DNA of 64,000 bases from CAIJMU01 sp035530275 (GTDB lineage: Bacteria; Spirochaetota; Spirochaetia; Treponematales; Rectinemataceae), in NCBI GenBank assembly GCA_035530275.1, contig DATKVC010000019.1, positions 186,001 through 250,000 on the forward strand, given 5' to 3'. Below the pieces are notes generated by a model. That model saw only the letters and a program-made list of their open reading frames with translations, was not told the DNA's origin and searched no databases. The position numbers were made by a program, and so were the translations under genes. The first letter of the stretch is position 1. Every line of letters starts with the position of its first letter. Below are positions 54,906 to 63,433 of this stretch, piece by piece.

Positions 54906-55595
54906 ATGAACAGGGAAAGTCCGTCCTATTCTTCCACCTATCTCATCCTTCTCGGCCTCTTCACCACCTGCCTCCTCGTGTCGAACGTGATCGCGGGCAG
55001 GCTCATGGACGTCGGCGGCATCGTCCTCCCCTCGGCCGTCATCCTCTTTCCTGTGACCTACATCCTCGGCGACGTCTTCACCGAGGTCTACGGCTTCAAG
55101 AAGACCCGCCTCGTGATCTGGGTCGGATTCGCGGCCAACCTCCTCATGTCACTCGTCTTCCTGGCCGCCATCGCCCTCCCCGCCCCCGGCTTCTTCACCG
55201 CCAAGGACGCCTATGCCACCGTTCTCGCGACGACGCCCCGGATGGTTCTCGCCTCCCTCCTCGCCTATTTCACGGGGGAGTTCGGCAACTCGATCACCCT
55301 CTCCCTTCTCAAGAAGGCGACCAAGGGAAGATTCCTTTGGACGAGGACCATCTCCTCGACCATCGTCGGACAGGCTTTCGACACGGGCATCTTCATCTTC
55401 ATCGGTTTCGCGGGCTCCCTGCCCCTCGCCGTCCTCCTCCAGATGATGCTCGCCCAGTATCTCTTCAAGGTCGTCTACGAAATCCTCTGCACGCCGATAA
55501 CCTACGCGGCCGTCGGCGCCATCAAAAAGCGGGAGGGAGTCGACACCTTCGATGTCGGCGTCGCCTACAATCCCTTCGCCCTGGGAGGCAAGTGA
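54906..55595 (+). CDS. yhhQ: Queuosine-precursor (preQ0/preQ1) transporter
   Basis: 229 residues, about six TMs, COG1738/YhhQ family: LLGLFTTCLLVSNVIAGRLM, ILFPVTYILGDVFTEVYGFKKTRLVIWVGF and GNSITLSLLKKATKGRFLWTRTISSTIVGQAFDTGIFI. YhhQ imports queuine precursors. The next gene is queF, which makes preQ1 from preQ0, strongly supporting the role. TGATG junction with queF. Confidence 0.93.
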   Translation: MNRESPSYSSTYLILLGLFTTCLLVSNVIAGRLMDVGGIVLPSAVILFPVTYILGDVFTEVYGFKKTRLVIWVGFAANLLMSLVFLAAIALPAPGFFTAKDAYATVLATTPRMVLASLLAYFTGEFGNSITLSLLKKATKGRFLWTRTISSTIVGQAFDTGIFIFIGFAGSLPLAVLLQMMLAQYLFKVVYEILCTPITYAAVGAIKKREGVDTFDVGVAYNPFALGGK

Positions 55596-55984
55596 TGTCC
55601 GAACCGCAGTTCAAGGCCCTCGGCCACAAGGTGACGAGCCCCGAGCGCCGGCTCGAAGTCTTCCCGACCCCCGAGCACGTGCGGAGGGTCGTCCTCGAAG
55701 GCGACGAGTTCACGAGCCTCTGCCCCGTCACGGGGCAGCCGGACTTCCAAACGGTCCGCATCGAGTTCGAACCGGGTCCCTACTGCATCGAGAGCAAGAG
55801 CCTCAAGCTCTACCTCTGGACCTTCCGCGAGGAGGGCCACTTTTGCGAGGCCCTCTCGGCCCTCATCGCGAAGGACGTCTGGGAGGCCGCGAAGCCGCGG
55901 CGGGTCACGGTGACGGTCACGCAGCGGCCGCGGGGGGGCATCAGCATCCAGGCCGAGACGAGCCTGCCCGATCCCCACGCCTAA
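55595..55984 (+). CDS. queF: NADPH-dependent 7-cyano-7-deazaguanine reductase
   Basis: 129 residues, the short (type I) QueF. The catalytic Cys and Asp lie in SLCPVTGQPDF; FEPGPYCIESKSLKLYLWTFREEGHFCEAL is the T-fold substrate region. Converts preQ0 to preQ1 in queuosine synthesis. The ATG overlaps the yhhQ stop. queCDE are not in the window, so preQ0 may be salvaged through YhhQ. Confidence 0.94.
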   Translation: MSEPQFKALGHKVTSPERRLEVFPTPEHVRRVVLEGDEFTSLCPVTGQPDFQTVRIEFEPGPYCIESKSLKLYLWTFREEGHFCEALSALIAKDVWEAAKPRRVTVTVTQRPRGGISIQAETSLPDPHA

Positions 55985-56102
55985 ACCATAGCGAGGGGCC
56001 CTCGCTTCGACACCGCGGAGTCGCGGACTTTCCGACGTCGACTCTGGTCGGCGGAGGAAAAGCCTATTGCCGGCGCGGCCCGCCGCGTGTACCTTCCACC
56101 GC

Positions 56103-56327
56103 ATGGAACAGAAGATCGTCGTACTCCACGGCTTTACTCCCGATGAAGCGGTAGCTCTCATGAAGTCGGTAAAGGCCAGCGTCCCCGGGGCCGCCGACGC
56201 GGCCTTCGCCACCAGCACGGCAACCAACCTCGATTGGAAGCTTTCCTACCTCGTCGAACACGTCACCGAGGAACATCAGCAGTTCAAGGAAATGAGGGCG
56301 GAGCAGGCGAAGGCCAAGAAAGGCTGA
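56103..56327 (+). CDS. DUF3783-like small protein
   Basis: 74 residues, no signal: KIVVLHGFTPDEAVALMKSVK, AAFATSTATNLDWKLSYLVEHVTEEHQQF and a Lys/Glu-rich tail. Resembles DUF3783, a short conserved family of unknown function. ATG 56103 fits the family N-terminus; an earlier in-frame start at 56067 lacks it. Confidence 0.7.
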   Translation: MEQKIVVLHGFTPDEAVALMKSVKASVPGAADAAFATSTATNLDWKLSYLVEHVTEEHQQFKEMRAEQAKAKKG

Positions 56328-56355
56328 AGCGAAGGGGCTTTCGCGCCCTCCAACC

Positions 56356-56832
56356 CTACTCCGACTCGAACTCGGGAATTCTCTTTTTAAGCTGCGCAAG
56401 AAAAGCGCCTCCGCTTACGCCCTCTCGCAGGGCGACAAAGACGACGTTGTCCCTGCCCGCGATAGTGCCGAGGACCTCCTCGAAGCCCATGTTGTCGAGG
56501 GCGAGGGAGACCGAATCGGAATGGCCCGAGAAGGTGCGGATCACCACGGTCGTCTGGTTCCAGTCGATCGAGACATAACCGCGCAGGAAATCCTGCATGT
56601 ATTGGCGCTCCGTCGCCTCGCGCTCCTCCTCCGAGGGCATGCCGTAGTAGTAGCCTTTGTCGCCGTCGGGAATTTTCGCGACCTTGAGGAATTTGAGATC
56701 GCGCGAGAGGGTCGCTTGGGTGACGACATGACCGCTGTCCTTGAGCAATCGAAGCAGGAGATCCTGCGAATCGACTCTCTGCTCGCGAAGTATGTCCTTG
56801 ATCAGCCGGAGGCGATCCCAGCGTTCGTTCAT
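56356..56832 (-). CDS. argR: Arginine repressor ArgR
   Basis: 158 residues. Winged-helix N-terminus (RLRLIKDILREQ, VTQATLSRDLKFLKVAKIPDG) and the C-terminal hexamerisation and arginine-binding domain with EEVLGTIAGRDNVVFVALREG. ATG 56832 has GGAG 7 nt upstream. Arginine-dependent repressor or activator of arginine genes; none are in the window. The Shine-Dalgarno is part of an 8-bp dyad (56838-56889). Confidence 0.93.
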   Translation of the reverse strand: MNERWDRLRLIKDILREQRVDSQDLLLRLLKDSGHVVTQATLSRDLKFLKVAKIPDGDKGYYYGMPSEEEREATERQYMQDFLRGYVSIDWNQTTVVIRTFSGHSDSVSLALDNMGFEEVLGTIAGRDNVVFVALREGVSGGAFLAQLKKRIPEFESE

Positions 56833-56837
56833 TAGGG

Positions 56838-56889
56838 CTCCATGTAGGCGGCCTCGATGGGCCACCGACGCTCTACTAAAGACATGGAG
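56838..56889 (-). repeat. 8-bp dyad spanning the argR Shine-Dalgarno
   Basis: CTCCATGT (56838-56845) and ACATGGAG (56882-56889). On the minus strand the GGAG Shine-Dalgarno of argR sits in the arm nearest the gene. Depending on the promoter position it could be an operator or a translational hairpin. Confidence 0.4.
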
Positions 56890-56991
56890 GGGGCCCTTTT
56901 TCAAGCCGGAGACTTCGTTCTTGGCTGAAGGCGCCATAGCGTCGATAATCTGGGGAAGGCTTCGCGACCGAGCGTGGCCGACAGAGGCAGG

Positions 56992-58497
56992 ATGAGCGAC
57001 CAGCCCGAGCCCTCGAAGGGCGACACAATCCCACTCTCCCCCCCCGAGCTTGCTGAGGCGCCCGCCTCGGCGCCGCCCGATCTGGCTGACGCCATCGTCG
57101 CCCTTCCCCTCGGAAATCCGGGTGACGGGATGGTGGAAATCAAGGTCGCCGAAGATTGGATGAGCGCAAGCGCCGTCTTCCATCCTCCTGCCGACGACGG
57201 CCGCCCGCTCAGCTGGGAGCTCGTGTCAGAGGCGCTGACAAGGGTGGGCGTTACATCGGGGATTCTCTGGGACGAAATCAAGGAAAGAATCCTCGAATGC
57301 AATCTCGAACGAAGGGTCATCCGCGACCTCGTCGTAGCGAAGGGCATCCCGGCCGAGGAATCGATGCCCGAACACGCCGAGATCGAGGAACGCCTCGCCC
57401 CTCGCGAGCAATTCGCCTCCCTCGACGCGATCAAGGTCGATTTCAGGAATCTCTCGCGACAGCCGGTGGTGCGCAAAGGCGATAAGCTCGCAAGACTCTT
57501 CCCCGCCGCCGCCGGCCGCAAGGGAATGGATATCCGCGGAAAGGAATTCGATCCGCCTCGCCGTAAGGTCGACTCGTGGAAGGCGGGCAACAACGTCGTC
57601 GCTGAGGATGGCTATCTGATTGCCGCAGTCGGCGGCCTCCTCAACCGCGACAACTTCCAGCTTTCGGTCGAAGAAGTATTCGTGGTCAAAGGCGGCGTCG
57701 ACTACCACACGGGCCACGTCGTCTTTCCCGGCGACGTCATCGTGGAAGGCAGGGTGGGCGGCGGCTTCAAGCTCTGGTCCGGCGCCAATATTCTGTGCAA
57801 GCTCACCCTCGACGCCTTCGATGTCAACGCGAAAAAGGACCTCGTCTGCCTCCAGGGTATTCTCGGCCACGGAACCGGCCATGTTCGGGCGGGAGGGCAG
57901 CTCAGCGCGAAGTTCATCGAGAATTGCCGCGTCGCCGTCCGAGGCGATATCCACGTGCTTTCGGCGATAATGGGAAGCAGGGTCTATTCCCTCGGCGTGA
58001 TCGACCTGGGAGAGAAGGGAGCCATCGTCGGAGGGGACACCTGGGCTGTCCACGGCATCAAGGCCGCCAGACTGGGCAACCCGGCGAAGCAACGGACCCT
58101 TGTCCACGTCGGCGTCGATTTCACCGTCCAGCAACGCCTCGACCAGGCAAACGAGAGGCTGAAAAGCCTTGCGTTGAGAGCCCAGCAAATCGACGTCTAC
58201 GCCTCCGAGCACCCGGGCGTAGACGCATCCCAGCTCCACGCCGAGGCCGCCCGGGCCGTCGAGGAAACGCGCAATCTCATAATCTCGCTCCTGCCGACCC
58301 TCGACGGCGATGAGGCCGCCTACGTCGAGGTGACGGGCGAGGTCTTTCCGGGGACGGTGATCGAAATCTGCCGCGGCGAGATCGCCGTCACCAAACCCCT
58401 CAGGAATTGCAGGTTCAGTCTCGACAAGACGGCCGGCAGGATACTGGTCCAACCCATGTCGAACAAGCACGCCGAGACCTCGAGTCCTCCTAAGTGA
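56992..58497 (+). CDS. FapA/DUF342-family protein
   Basis: 501 residues. The DUF342 core has FRNLSRQPVVRKGDKLARLFPAAAGRKGMDIRGKE, VKGGVDYHTGHVVFPGDVIVEGRVGGGFKL and IMGSRVYSLGVIDLGEKGAIVGGD (repeated beta-helix turns), then a coiled coil (about 380-430) and a C-terminal beta tail. FapA (flagellar assembly protein A) family members bind ADP-ribosyl-like or flagellar partners in some bacteria; the role in spirochaetes is unclear. ATG 56992 preferred over GTG 56974. Confidence 0.82.
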   Translation: MSDQPEPSKGDTIPLSPPELAEAPASAPPDLADAIVALPLGNPGDGMVEIKVAEDWMSASAVFHPPADDGRPLSWELVSEALTRVGVTSGILWDEIKERILECNLERRVIRDLVVAKGIPAEESMPEHAEIEERLAPREQFASLDAIKVDFRNLSRQPVVRKGDKLARLFPAAAGRKGMDIRGKEFDPPRRKVDSWKAGNNVVAEDGYLIAAVGGLLNRDNFQLSVEEVFVVKGGVDYHTGHVVFPGDVIVEGRVGGGFKLWSGANILCKLTLDAFDVNAKKDLVCLQGILGHGTGHVRAGGQLSAKFIENCRVAVRGDIHVLSAIMGSRVYSLGVIDLGEKGAIVGGDTWAVHGIKAARLGNPAKQRTLVHVGVDFTVQQRLDQANERLKSLALRAQQIDVYASEHPGVDASQLHAEAARAVEETRNLIISLLPTLDGDEAAYVEVTGEVFPGTVIEICRGEIAVTKPLRNCRFSLDKTAGRILVQPMSNKHAETSSPPK

Positions 58498-58990
58498 TAT
58501 CTGCCGTCTCCGCCCCGACGATCCGAAGGAGATCGGAGGGCGCGAGCAGGATCTGGAGTCCGCGTCGTCCAGCGCTCACCGAGATCTCCTCGAAGAGTGC
58601 GACCGTCTCGTCGACGAGGGTGCGAAGTCTGCGCTTTGTTCCGATGGGGGAGCAACCACCCCTGATATAGCCCGTCTCAACCTCGAGCTCTCGCAGGGGA
58701 AGCATGGCGACCCTATGCTCGCCGAGCGCCTTCGCCAACTTCTTGAAATCGAGCTCGGCATTGCCGGGGATGACGCAGAGGGCGATCTCGCCGCTTTCGC
58801 CCCTGACGGCGAGGGTCTTCCAGACTCGCTCGACCGGTAGACCGACCTTGTCGGCCGCGGTTTCCGCGGAGAGGTCGGATTCGTCGACCTCATACGAGAG
58901 GGTGGAGTGGACGACGCCGGCCGCCTCGAGAATCCTCTGGACGTTGGTCTTGCCCGTCTGTCCCATGCGGCCCGTACGACCGATCCTCAT
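58490..58990 (-). CDS. ybaK: Cys-tRNA(Pro)/Cys-tRNA(Cys) deacylase YbaK/EbsC
   Basis: 166 residues: TKTN-like NVQRILEAAGV, AADKVGLPVERVWKTLAVR, LCVIPGNAELDFKKLAKAL, GYIRGGCSPIGTKRRL and GRRGLQILLAPSDLLRIV. YbaK edits mischarged prolyl-tRNA. ATG 58990 or ATG 58966 could be the start; the second is nearer the family N-terminus. Its 3' end overlaps the convergent FapA gene by 8 nt. Confidence 0.9.
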   Translation of the reverse strand: MRIGRTGRMGQTGKTNVQRILEAAGVVHSTLSYEVDESDLSAETAADKVGLPVERVWKTLAVRGESGEIALCVIPGNAELDFKKLAKALGEHRVAMLPLRELEVETGYIRGGCSPIGTKRRLRTLVDETVALFEEISVSAGRRGLQILLAPSDLLRIVGAETADIT

Positions 58991-59009
58991 CCGCCCGCGG
59001 CGAAGGGGA

Positions 59010-60602
59010 TCAGCGCTTCCTCCTGAACATCCGGTAATTCAGCATTGGGAAGACATTGTTGCGCTTTTCGAGGCGGGTGAGCCATTCGGTGGCGACCGTG
59101 TTGGCCGAAAGCATGTCGTAGATCTTCCCGAAATTGCCGATGGCCTCCTCTACCCGCTCGCGCGCGAAGCCGCTCGAGCGGCCGGTGCGCATGAGGAGTG
59201 GCCAATCGGAACCCATCGCGAGAAGGACTTCGCGGGCCGCCTGGTTGAGTATGCGTTCGCGCAGGCCCGATTCGTCGGGGAAGCGTTCGGCCAACTCGGT
59301 CATGCGCTCGCAGGCCTTGTAGATGTGGCGGTATGTCCAGTCGTTCGAGCCGTCCAACCAGACCTCCCCGTAGCCCCCGTCTCCCCAGGAGGAGAACTCG
59401 GGCGTCGAAGTCTGGCTTTCGGGGTAGAGATGCTGATATTCGCCGAGGGTCACGAAGGTGAGTTCGCGGTCTTTAGCATTGCGGAACAGGGCCTCGATCC
59501 AAAGCGGCCCCTCGAACCACCAGTGCCCGAAGAGCTCGGCGTCGTAGGGACAGACCATCAGCGGCGGTCGGTCGAGGGACTGGGTCGACGCGGCGGCGCC
59601 TGCCTTCTCCTGCCTCCCGTCGAGAAAGGCCTTCGCATGATCGACCGCCCTCGCCGCGGCCGCTGCACGGTCGTAGGGACGCTTGTCCGCCGTGTGCCCC
59701 GTCACGGCCCAGTACTTGAAGCCGGTATAGACCGAGCCCTGCCCGCCGGGCACATAGGGCGAGATATCCCCGGCCGGAAGGTCGAAACCGATGTCCCGGT
59801 AGAAATCGCGGTAGGCGGGATCGGCAGGGTAACCTGTCCGATCAGCCCAGACGGCCTCGGTGGCGGCCGCGTCGCGGACGAAGACGGAGAATCCGTTGGG
59901 GCATTGCACGGGCTCGAAGGAGCCATGCGGGGGCAGGGGATGCCCGAGAAGGGCCCCTCGCGTGGTCACGACCGAATACTGAAGATTATAGGACTTGAGA
60001 AGATCCTCGAGTCCCGGGTACCAACCGAGATGGGGCAGCCAGATGCCCGCGGGCTGCTTGCCGAAACGGGTACGATGGCTGACCAGCGCCGTCTCGACCT
60101 GGGCCGCGAGGGCCTCGGGCACGAGACGGAAGTTGGGGAGGAAGGCATGGGTCGCCGCCGTCGTGAGGAGTTCCAACCTCCCTCGCTTGTAATGGTAATC
60201 GACGGCGCCGAGGATGTCGCGAGAGTAAAGATCGACATAATCCTGTCGATTCTCGCGATAGAGCTCGAGATACATCGAGGCGAGGGGGCCGAAGACGGGA
60301 TCACCCGCGGTTCGCGCCACCTCGCGCTCGCCGAGGGCTATCTGCGTGTCGAGGTAGGAGATATAACGCGTGCCGAGAAGCGAATCGCCGAGCATCGCGC
60401 AAAGGGTCGGCGAGATGCTGAGGGTCGCCTTGAAGGGGACGACGTCGCTCTCGAGGGAGCGAAAGACGCGGAGGAGGGGAAGGTAGGTCTCGGAGAGAGC
60501 CTCGAAGAGCCAACGCTCCTCGAGAAAAGTCGGATAGTCCGGATTGCGCACGAAGGGCAAATGCGCGTTGAGGACGAGGGCGACGTATCCTTTGGATTTC
60601 AT
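59010..60602 (-). CDS. GH57 branching-enzyme-like protein with altered nucleophile
   Basis: 530 residues, the size of GH57 1,4-alpha-glucan branching enzymes. Family blocks: LNAHLPFV (first block, with N for the usual H), the third block GIWLPHLGWYPGLE, where the expected nucleophile Glu is H191, and the fourth block PYDAELFGHWWFEG with the acid/base at D354. The downstream conserved WLDGSNDW is present. The changes suggest a catalytically changed or regulatory protein. It lies between a DUF4912 gene (13 nt away) and ybaK (19 nt away), all on the minus strand. Confidence 0.88.
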   Translation of the reverse strand: MKSKGYVALVLNAHLPFVRNPDYPTFLEERWLFEALSETYLPLLRVFRSLESDVVPFKATLSISPTLCAMLGDSLLGTRYISYLDTQIALGEREVARTAGDPVFGPLASMYLELYRENRQDYVDLYSRDILGAVDYHYKRGRLELLTTAATHAFLPNFRLVPEALAAQVETALVSHRTRFGKQPAGIWLPHLGWYPGLEDLLKSYNLQYSVVTTRGALLGHPLPPHGSFEPVQCPNGFSVFVRDAAATEAVWADRTGYPADPAYRDFYRDIGFDLPAGDISPYVPGGQGSVYTGFKYWAVTGHTADKRPYDRAAAAARAVDHAKAFLDGRQEKAGAAASTQSLDRPPLMVCPYDAELFGHWWFEGPLWIEALFRNAKDRELTFVTLGEYQHLYPESQTSTPEFSSWGDGGYGEVWLDGSNDWTYRHIYKACERMTELAERFPDESGLRERILNQAAREVLLAMGSDWPLLMRTGRSSGFARERVEEAIGNFGKIYDMLSANTVATEWLTRLEKRNNVFPMLNYRMFRRKR

Positions 60603-60615
60603 GCGGCGGCCGACC

Positions 60616-61314
60616 TCATGCGCCTGCGCCTGCGCGCAGAATGCGGCTCGGGTTTTCGTCCTCGACCTTCTCGATCGAGAGTTCGGAAAGGCCCGAAAGC
60701 TCGAGGAGCCGCCGGTCCGGCGCGGAAGGACTGATTTCGCCGATGTACTGGCGCGGCACGACGAAATCGAGGGACCGAGCGAGGGCCCTCACCTTTCCGT
60801 CGGAACGGAAGGCGAGGTCGATACGATAGCGCGCCTCGGGGCGCGGAAGGTTGATGTACCACTGCGAATCATCGACCGTGATGGGAATGTCGAAAAAGGG
60901 AGGCCGGCCCCCATCGCGATCGTCGGTTTCACTAACACGGAGGAAGAGCTTCGACTCCTCGCTCGCCGCCTCTATCGCCCCTCGGTCCGTTTCTGAGATG
61001 TCCCAAAGCGCAAAGGCCCAGGAAGGGTCGCGAACCAGGGCTTTTATGATCGTCTCGTTATAGCGAGTCTCCAGTCTCGGCGGGTTCTCTTGCGATCTCG
61101 CACCGCCCTCGTCGCTGCACCAGTATTTGGCGTCCTCGACGTAGAGGGGCGCCTCGGTCCCCCGATCCCTCTCAAGCCTATCTTCTGCGAGGGCCTCCAC
61201 GATTTCCTCGACCACGAAAATGCGGTCCAGGTCGGGAGGTAATCCCAGGCCCATGCGATCGGCTATCGCTTGAAGATCCTGGTCCGATAGCGATTCGAAG
61301 TTCTCCGATGTCAC
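60616..61314 (-). CDS. DUF4912-domain protein
   Basis: 232 residues from GTG 61314 (GGAG 8 nt upstream); GTG 61359 is an alternative. An acidic N-terminal region is followed by the DUF4912 domain: YNETIIKALVRDPSWAFALWDISE, FLRVSETDD, FDIPITVDDSQWYINLP and RYRIDLAFRSDGKVRALARS. DUF4912 genes often sit beside GH57 genes, as here, suggesting a shared carbohydrate role. No signal peptide. Confidence 0.8.
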   Translation of the reverse strand: MTSENFESLSDQDLQAIADRMGLGLPPDLDRIFVVEEIVEALAEDRLERDRGTEAPLYVEDAKYWCSDEGGARSQENPPRLETRYNETIIKALVRDPSWAFALWDISETDRGAIEAASEESKLFLRVSETDDRDGGRPPFFDIPITVDDSQWYINLPRPEARYRIDLAFRSDGKVRALARSLDFVVPRQYIGEISPSAPDRRLLELSGLSELSIEKVEDENPSRILRAGAGA

Positions 61315-61371
61315 GTCCTCATTCTCCGGAGGCGCTTCGCCACTTGTCAAGCCGTGCACCCGGCACGGGAA

Positions 61372-62859
61372 TCATGCGGTCGGACCCTCAGAGGAGGCGT
61401 CGGGAGACTTCCGCTGCTTCTTGCGGCGTCTCCTGGCGGCACCGGAGGTTCGCGAGAGGCTTTCACCTTCCTGCGGAGACTTCGTCCCTGGCGCGCTGAC
61501 CTTGGGTTCGCGACGCTTCGCTTCCTGGGATGGAGAAGGGCGACCAGTCGACTCGAGATTCCCGCCTTCGATCGCGCCACCAGGTTTCCGCGGACCGCGT
61601 CGACGGCGACGCGGCTTCGAAGCCTCGGTCGACGAAGCCGGCTGCTCTCCAGCCTTCGAGGAATCCTCCTCCGCTTCCGTCGCTGATGGAGCTTGCTCGA
61701 CGGGCCCTGCCCCCGGTTCCCGGGAGGCAGGGCCACGGCCCCCAATCCTCCCCCCCCGTCCGCGTTCAGCAGGCCCCCTGCCCCTTTCGGGACCCGGCCT
61801 CCTCGGCCTCTCCAGCGGTGACAGCCCTCTCTTCTTGAAGAGGACAAGGACGGCCGCCTCGAGTTCGACGCGGGGTAGGTTGAGGGGCGCGAGGAAACTC
61901 TTCGCCTGCTGCAGCGCGTCCTGGAAGGCCTCCGGCCTGTCCTCGATGACCCCGGAGAGATTTTCGAGCCAAGGCCTGAGAAAGTGCGAGATAAGGAGCG
62001 AAAGGCGGCGTTCTCGTCCCGCCGCGGCGGCGTCGAGCCCGTCGAGTTCCACGAGGGCAGCATGAAGGATTTCGCGATTCCGAGAGTCCTTTGCCAGGAA
62101 ATTGGAACATTCGGGCACGATGTGGCGAAGGAGTCCGAAGGATTCGAGCCGCTCGAGGATCTCCGCGCTCTTTCCCGAAGCGAGAATCTTGAGAAATTCC
62201 TCGGTCAGGCGCGAGGTGCTCGCCTCGGCGAGGAGGCCTGCGTCGCGCCGTATCGCCCAGCGCGTTCGTATCGGCACGCCGAAACCCGTCGTGGCGGCGT
62301 ATTTCACGCAGCGTATCATGCGCACAGGATCTTCGATAAAAATGCTCTTAAGGGGAATGACCGGCACGATTCGACGCGCCTTCACATGCTTGAAGCCGCC
62401 GACATAGTCGACAAGCTGTTCCTGGATGGGATCGTAGTAAAGCGCGTTGCAGGTGAAATCCCGGCGAAGGGCGTCCTCGTCGATCGAGCCGTACTCGTTG
62501 CCGACGGTCCCCTTCGCGATGGAACGGAAGGTGGACACCTCGAAGATCTTTGGTCCGGCATAGACATGAACCAACCTGAAGCGACGGCCGATCACCCGCG
62601 CGTTGCGGAACACCCGCTTGATCCGCGAGGGTTCGGCGTCGGTGACGATGTCGAAATCCTTCGGCGTTCGCCCCAGCAGAAGGTCCCTGACGGCGCCACC
62701 GACGATGAAGGCCTCGTGCCCGTTCTCCCGGAGACGCTCGACTATCCTTCGAGCGTCGAAATCAACCTTCGAGGCATCGATCTCATGTTCTTTGGCGGTA
62801 TAGACGAGGGCCCGTGCGACAACCTTGCCGTCATCGGTCTTTCGATAGCGGATCAGCAA
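61372..62859 (-). CDS. pcnB: Poly(A) polymerase I / CCA-adding-like nucleotidyltransferase
   Basis: 495 residues from TTG 62859 (GAGG 6 nt upstream); ATG 62898 is an alternative. Motifs: FIVGGAVRDLLLGRTPKDFDIVTDAE (active-site Asp pair), RRFRLVHVYAGP, RRDFTCNALYYDP, and IEDPVRMIRCVKYAATTGF. This is the PcnB class. The last about 140 residues are a low-complexity Arg/Pro/Gly/Ser tail ending in ARRRRKKQRKS, probably an RNA-binding extension. DUF4912 and GH57-like genes follow. Confidence 0.9.
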   Translation of the reverse strand: MLIRYRKTDDGKVVARALVYTAKEHEIDASKVDFDARRIVERLRENGHEAFIVGGAVRDLLLGRTPKDFDIVTDAEPSRIKRVFRNARVIGRRFRLVHVYAGPKIFEVSTFRSIAKGTVGNEYGSIDEDALRRDFTCNALYYDPIQEQLVDYVGGFKHVKARRIVPVIPLKSIFIEDPVRMIRCVKYAATTGFGVPIRTRWAIRRDAGLLAEASTSRLTEEFLKILASGKSAEILERLESFGLLRHIVPECSNFLAKDSRNREILHAALVELDGLDAAAAGRERRLSLLISHFLRPWLENLSGVIEDRPEAFQDALQQAKSFLAPLNLPRVELEAAVLVLFKKRGLSPLERPRRPGPERGRGPAERGRGGRIGGRGPASREPGAGPVEQAPSATEAEEDSSKAGEQPASSTEASKPRRRRRGPRKPGGAIEGGNLESTGRPSPSQEAKRREPKVSAPGTKSPQEGESLSRTSGAARRRRKKQRKSPDASSEGPTA

Positions 62860-63433
62860 TGAAAACCTCGAATTCGGACAGTGTATCGGACAAACCATCC
62901 CCGCCATCGATGGAAGGCAGGAATCGTTGCGGCCTGGCCGGCTTCGGATTAATCGCGCAACTCACTGGCGCCTATGCCACCCTGCCGGCGGCCGGAAGGA
63001 AAAGACCGAAGCAGGGGCAGTATGTACGCGGAAATTAGCCATGGTCAAGCGACAGGCGCCCACGACCTGGGCTTCGCCCTTCCGCCTCAAGATTTGGCGG
63101 TCAGCTGCCGATAAGAGAGGTACGGGTGGTGTCTGTGGACCGTAAGGCCCGCTCCATCGCCCGAAAGGAGGCGAAAGGGAAGGATGACCTTCCGAGACGT
63201 CGTTCCACGATCGACGTCGAGGAGTCGCTCGTCGACAATGATCGACGCGTCGGCCATCGGCCGACGAAGGCAAGGTTTTCCGCCGATCGCACGGGCAATC
63301 GGCATCGCGTCCGCGCAAGGGCCAGGCTTGGCCGCAGCGGATGGAGACGGAACGGGGCAAGGACGCACCGGAACCGTCGATCCGGGATCTGGAAAGATCG
63401 CGGATTTTATACGATCATCCAAGGAGGATGAAC
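62860..63433. other. Intergenic leader between pcnB and flaB
   Basis: About 570 nt with no gene I can support. It holds the sigma-28 promoter (63087-63114), leader hairpins CGTCGGCC/GGCCGACG (63248-63266) and GCCGAT/ATCGGC (about 63281-63302), and the flaB Shine-Dalgarno at 63421-63427. The few open frames are Arg-rich with unlikely codons. Confidence 0.7.
63087..63114 (+). promoter_or_regulatory. Sigma-28 (FliA) promoter of flaB
   Basis: GCCGATAA (63107-63114) matches the sigma-28 -10 exactly; the -35 region CAAGATTT is a partial match to TAAAGTTT with 11-nt spacing. The predicted start near 63121 leaves a leader of about 310 nt. Confidence 0.8.

Noticed and set aside
62962..63360. 132-codon minus-strand frame in the flaB leader
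   Set aside because: Arg/Pro-rich translation with no homology; overlaps a sigma-28 promoter and leader stems.
63126..63431. 101-codon plus-strand frame ending at flaB
   Set aside because: Highly basic composition and no ribosome-binding site; better explained as untranslated leader.
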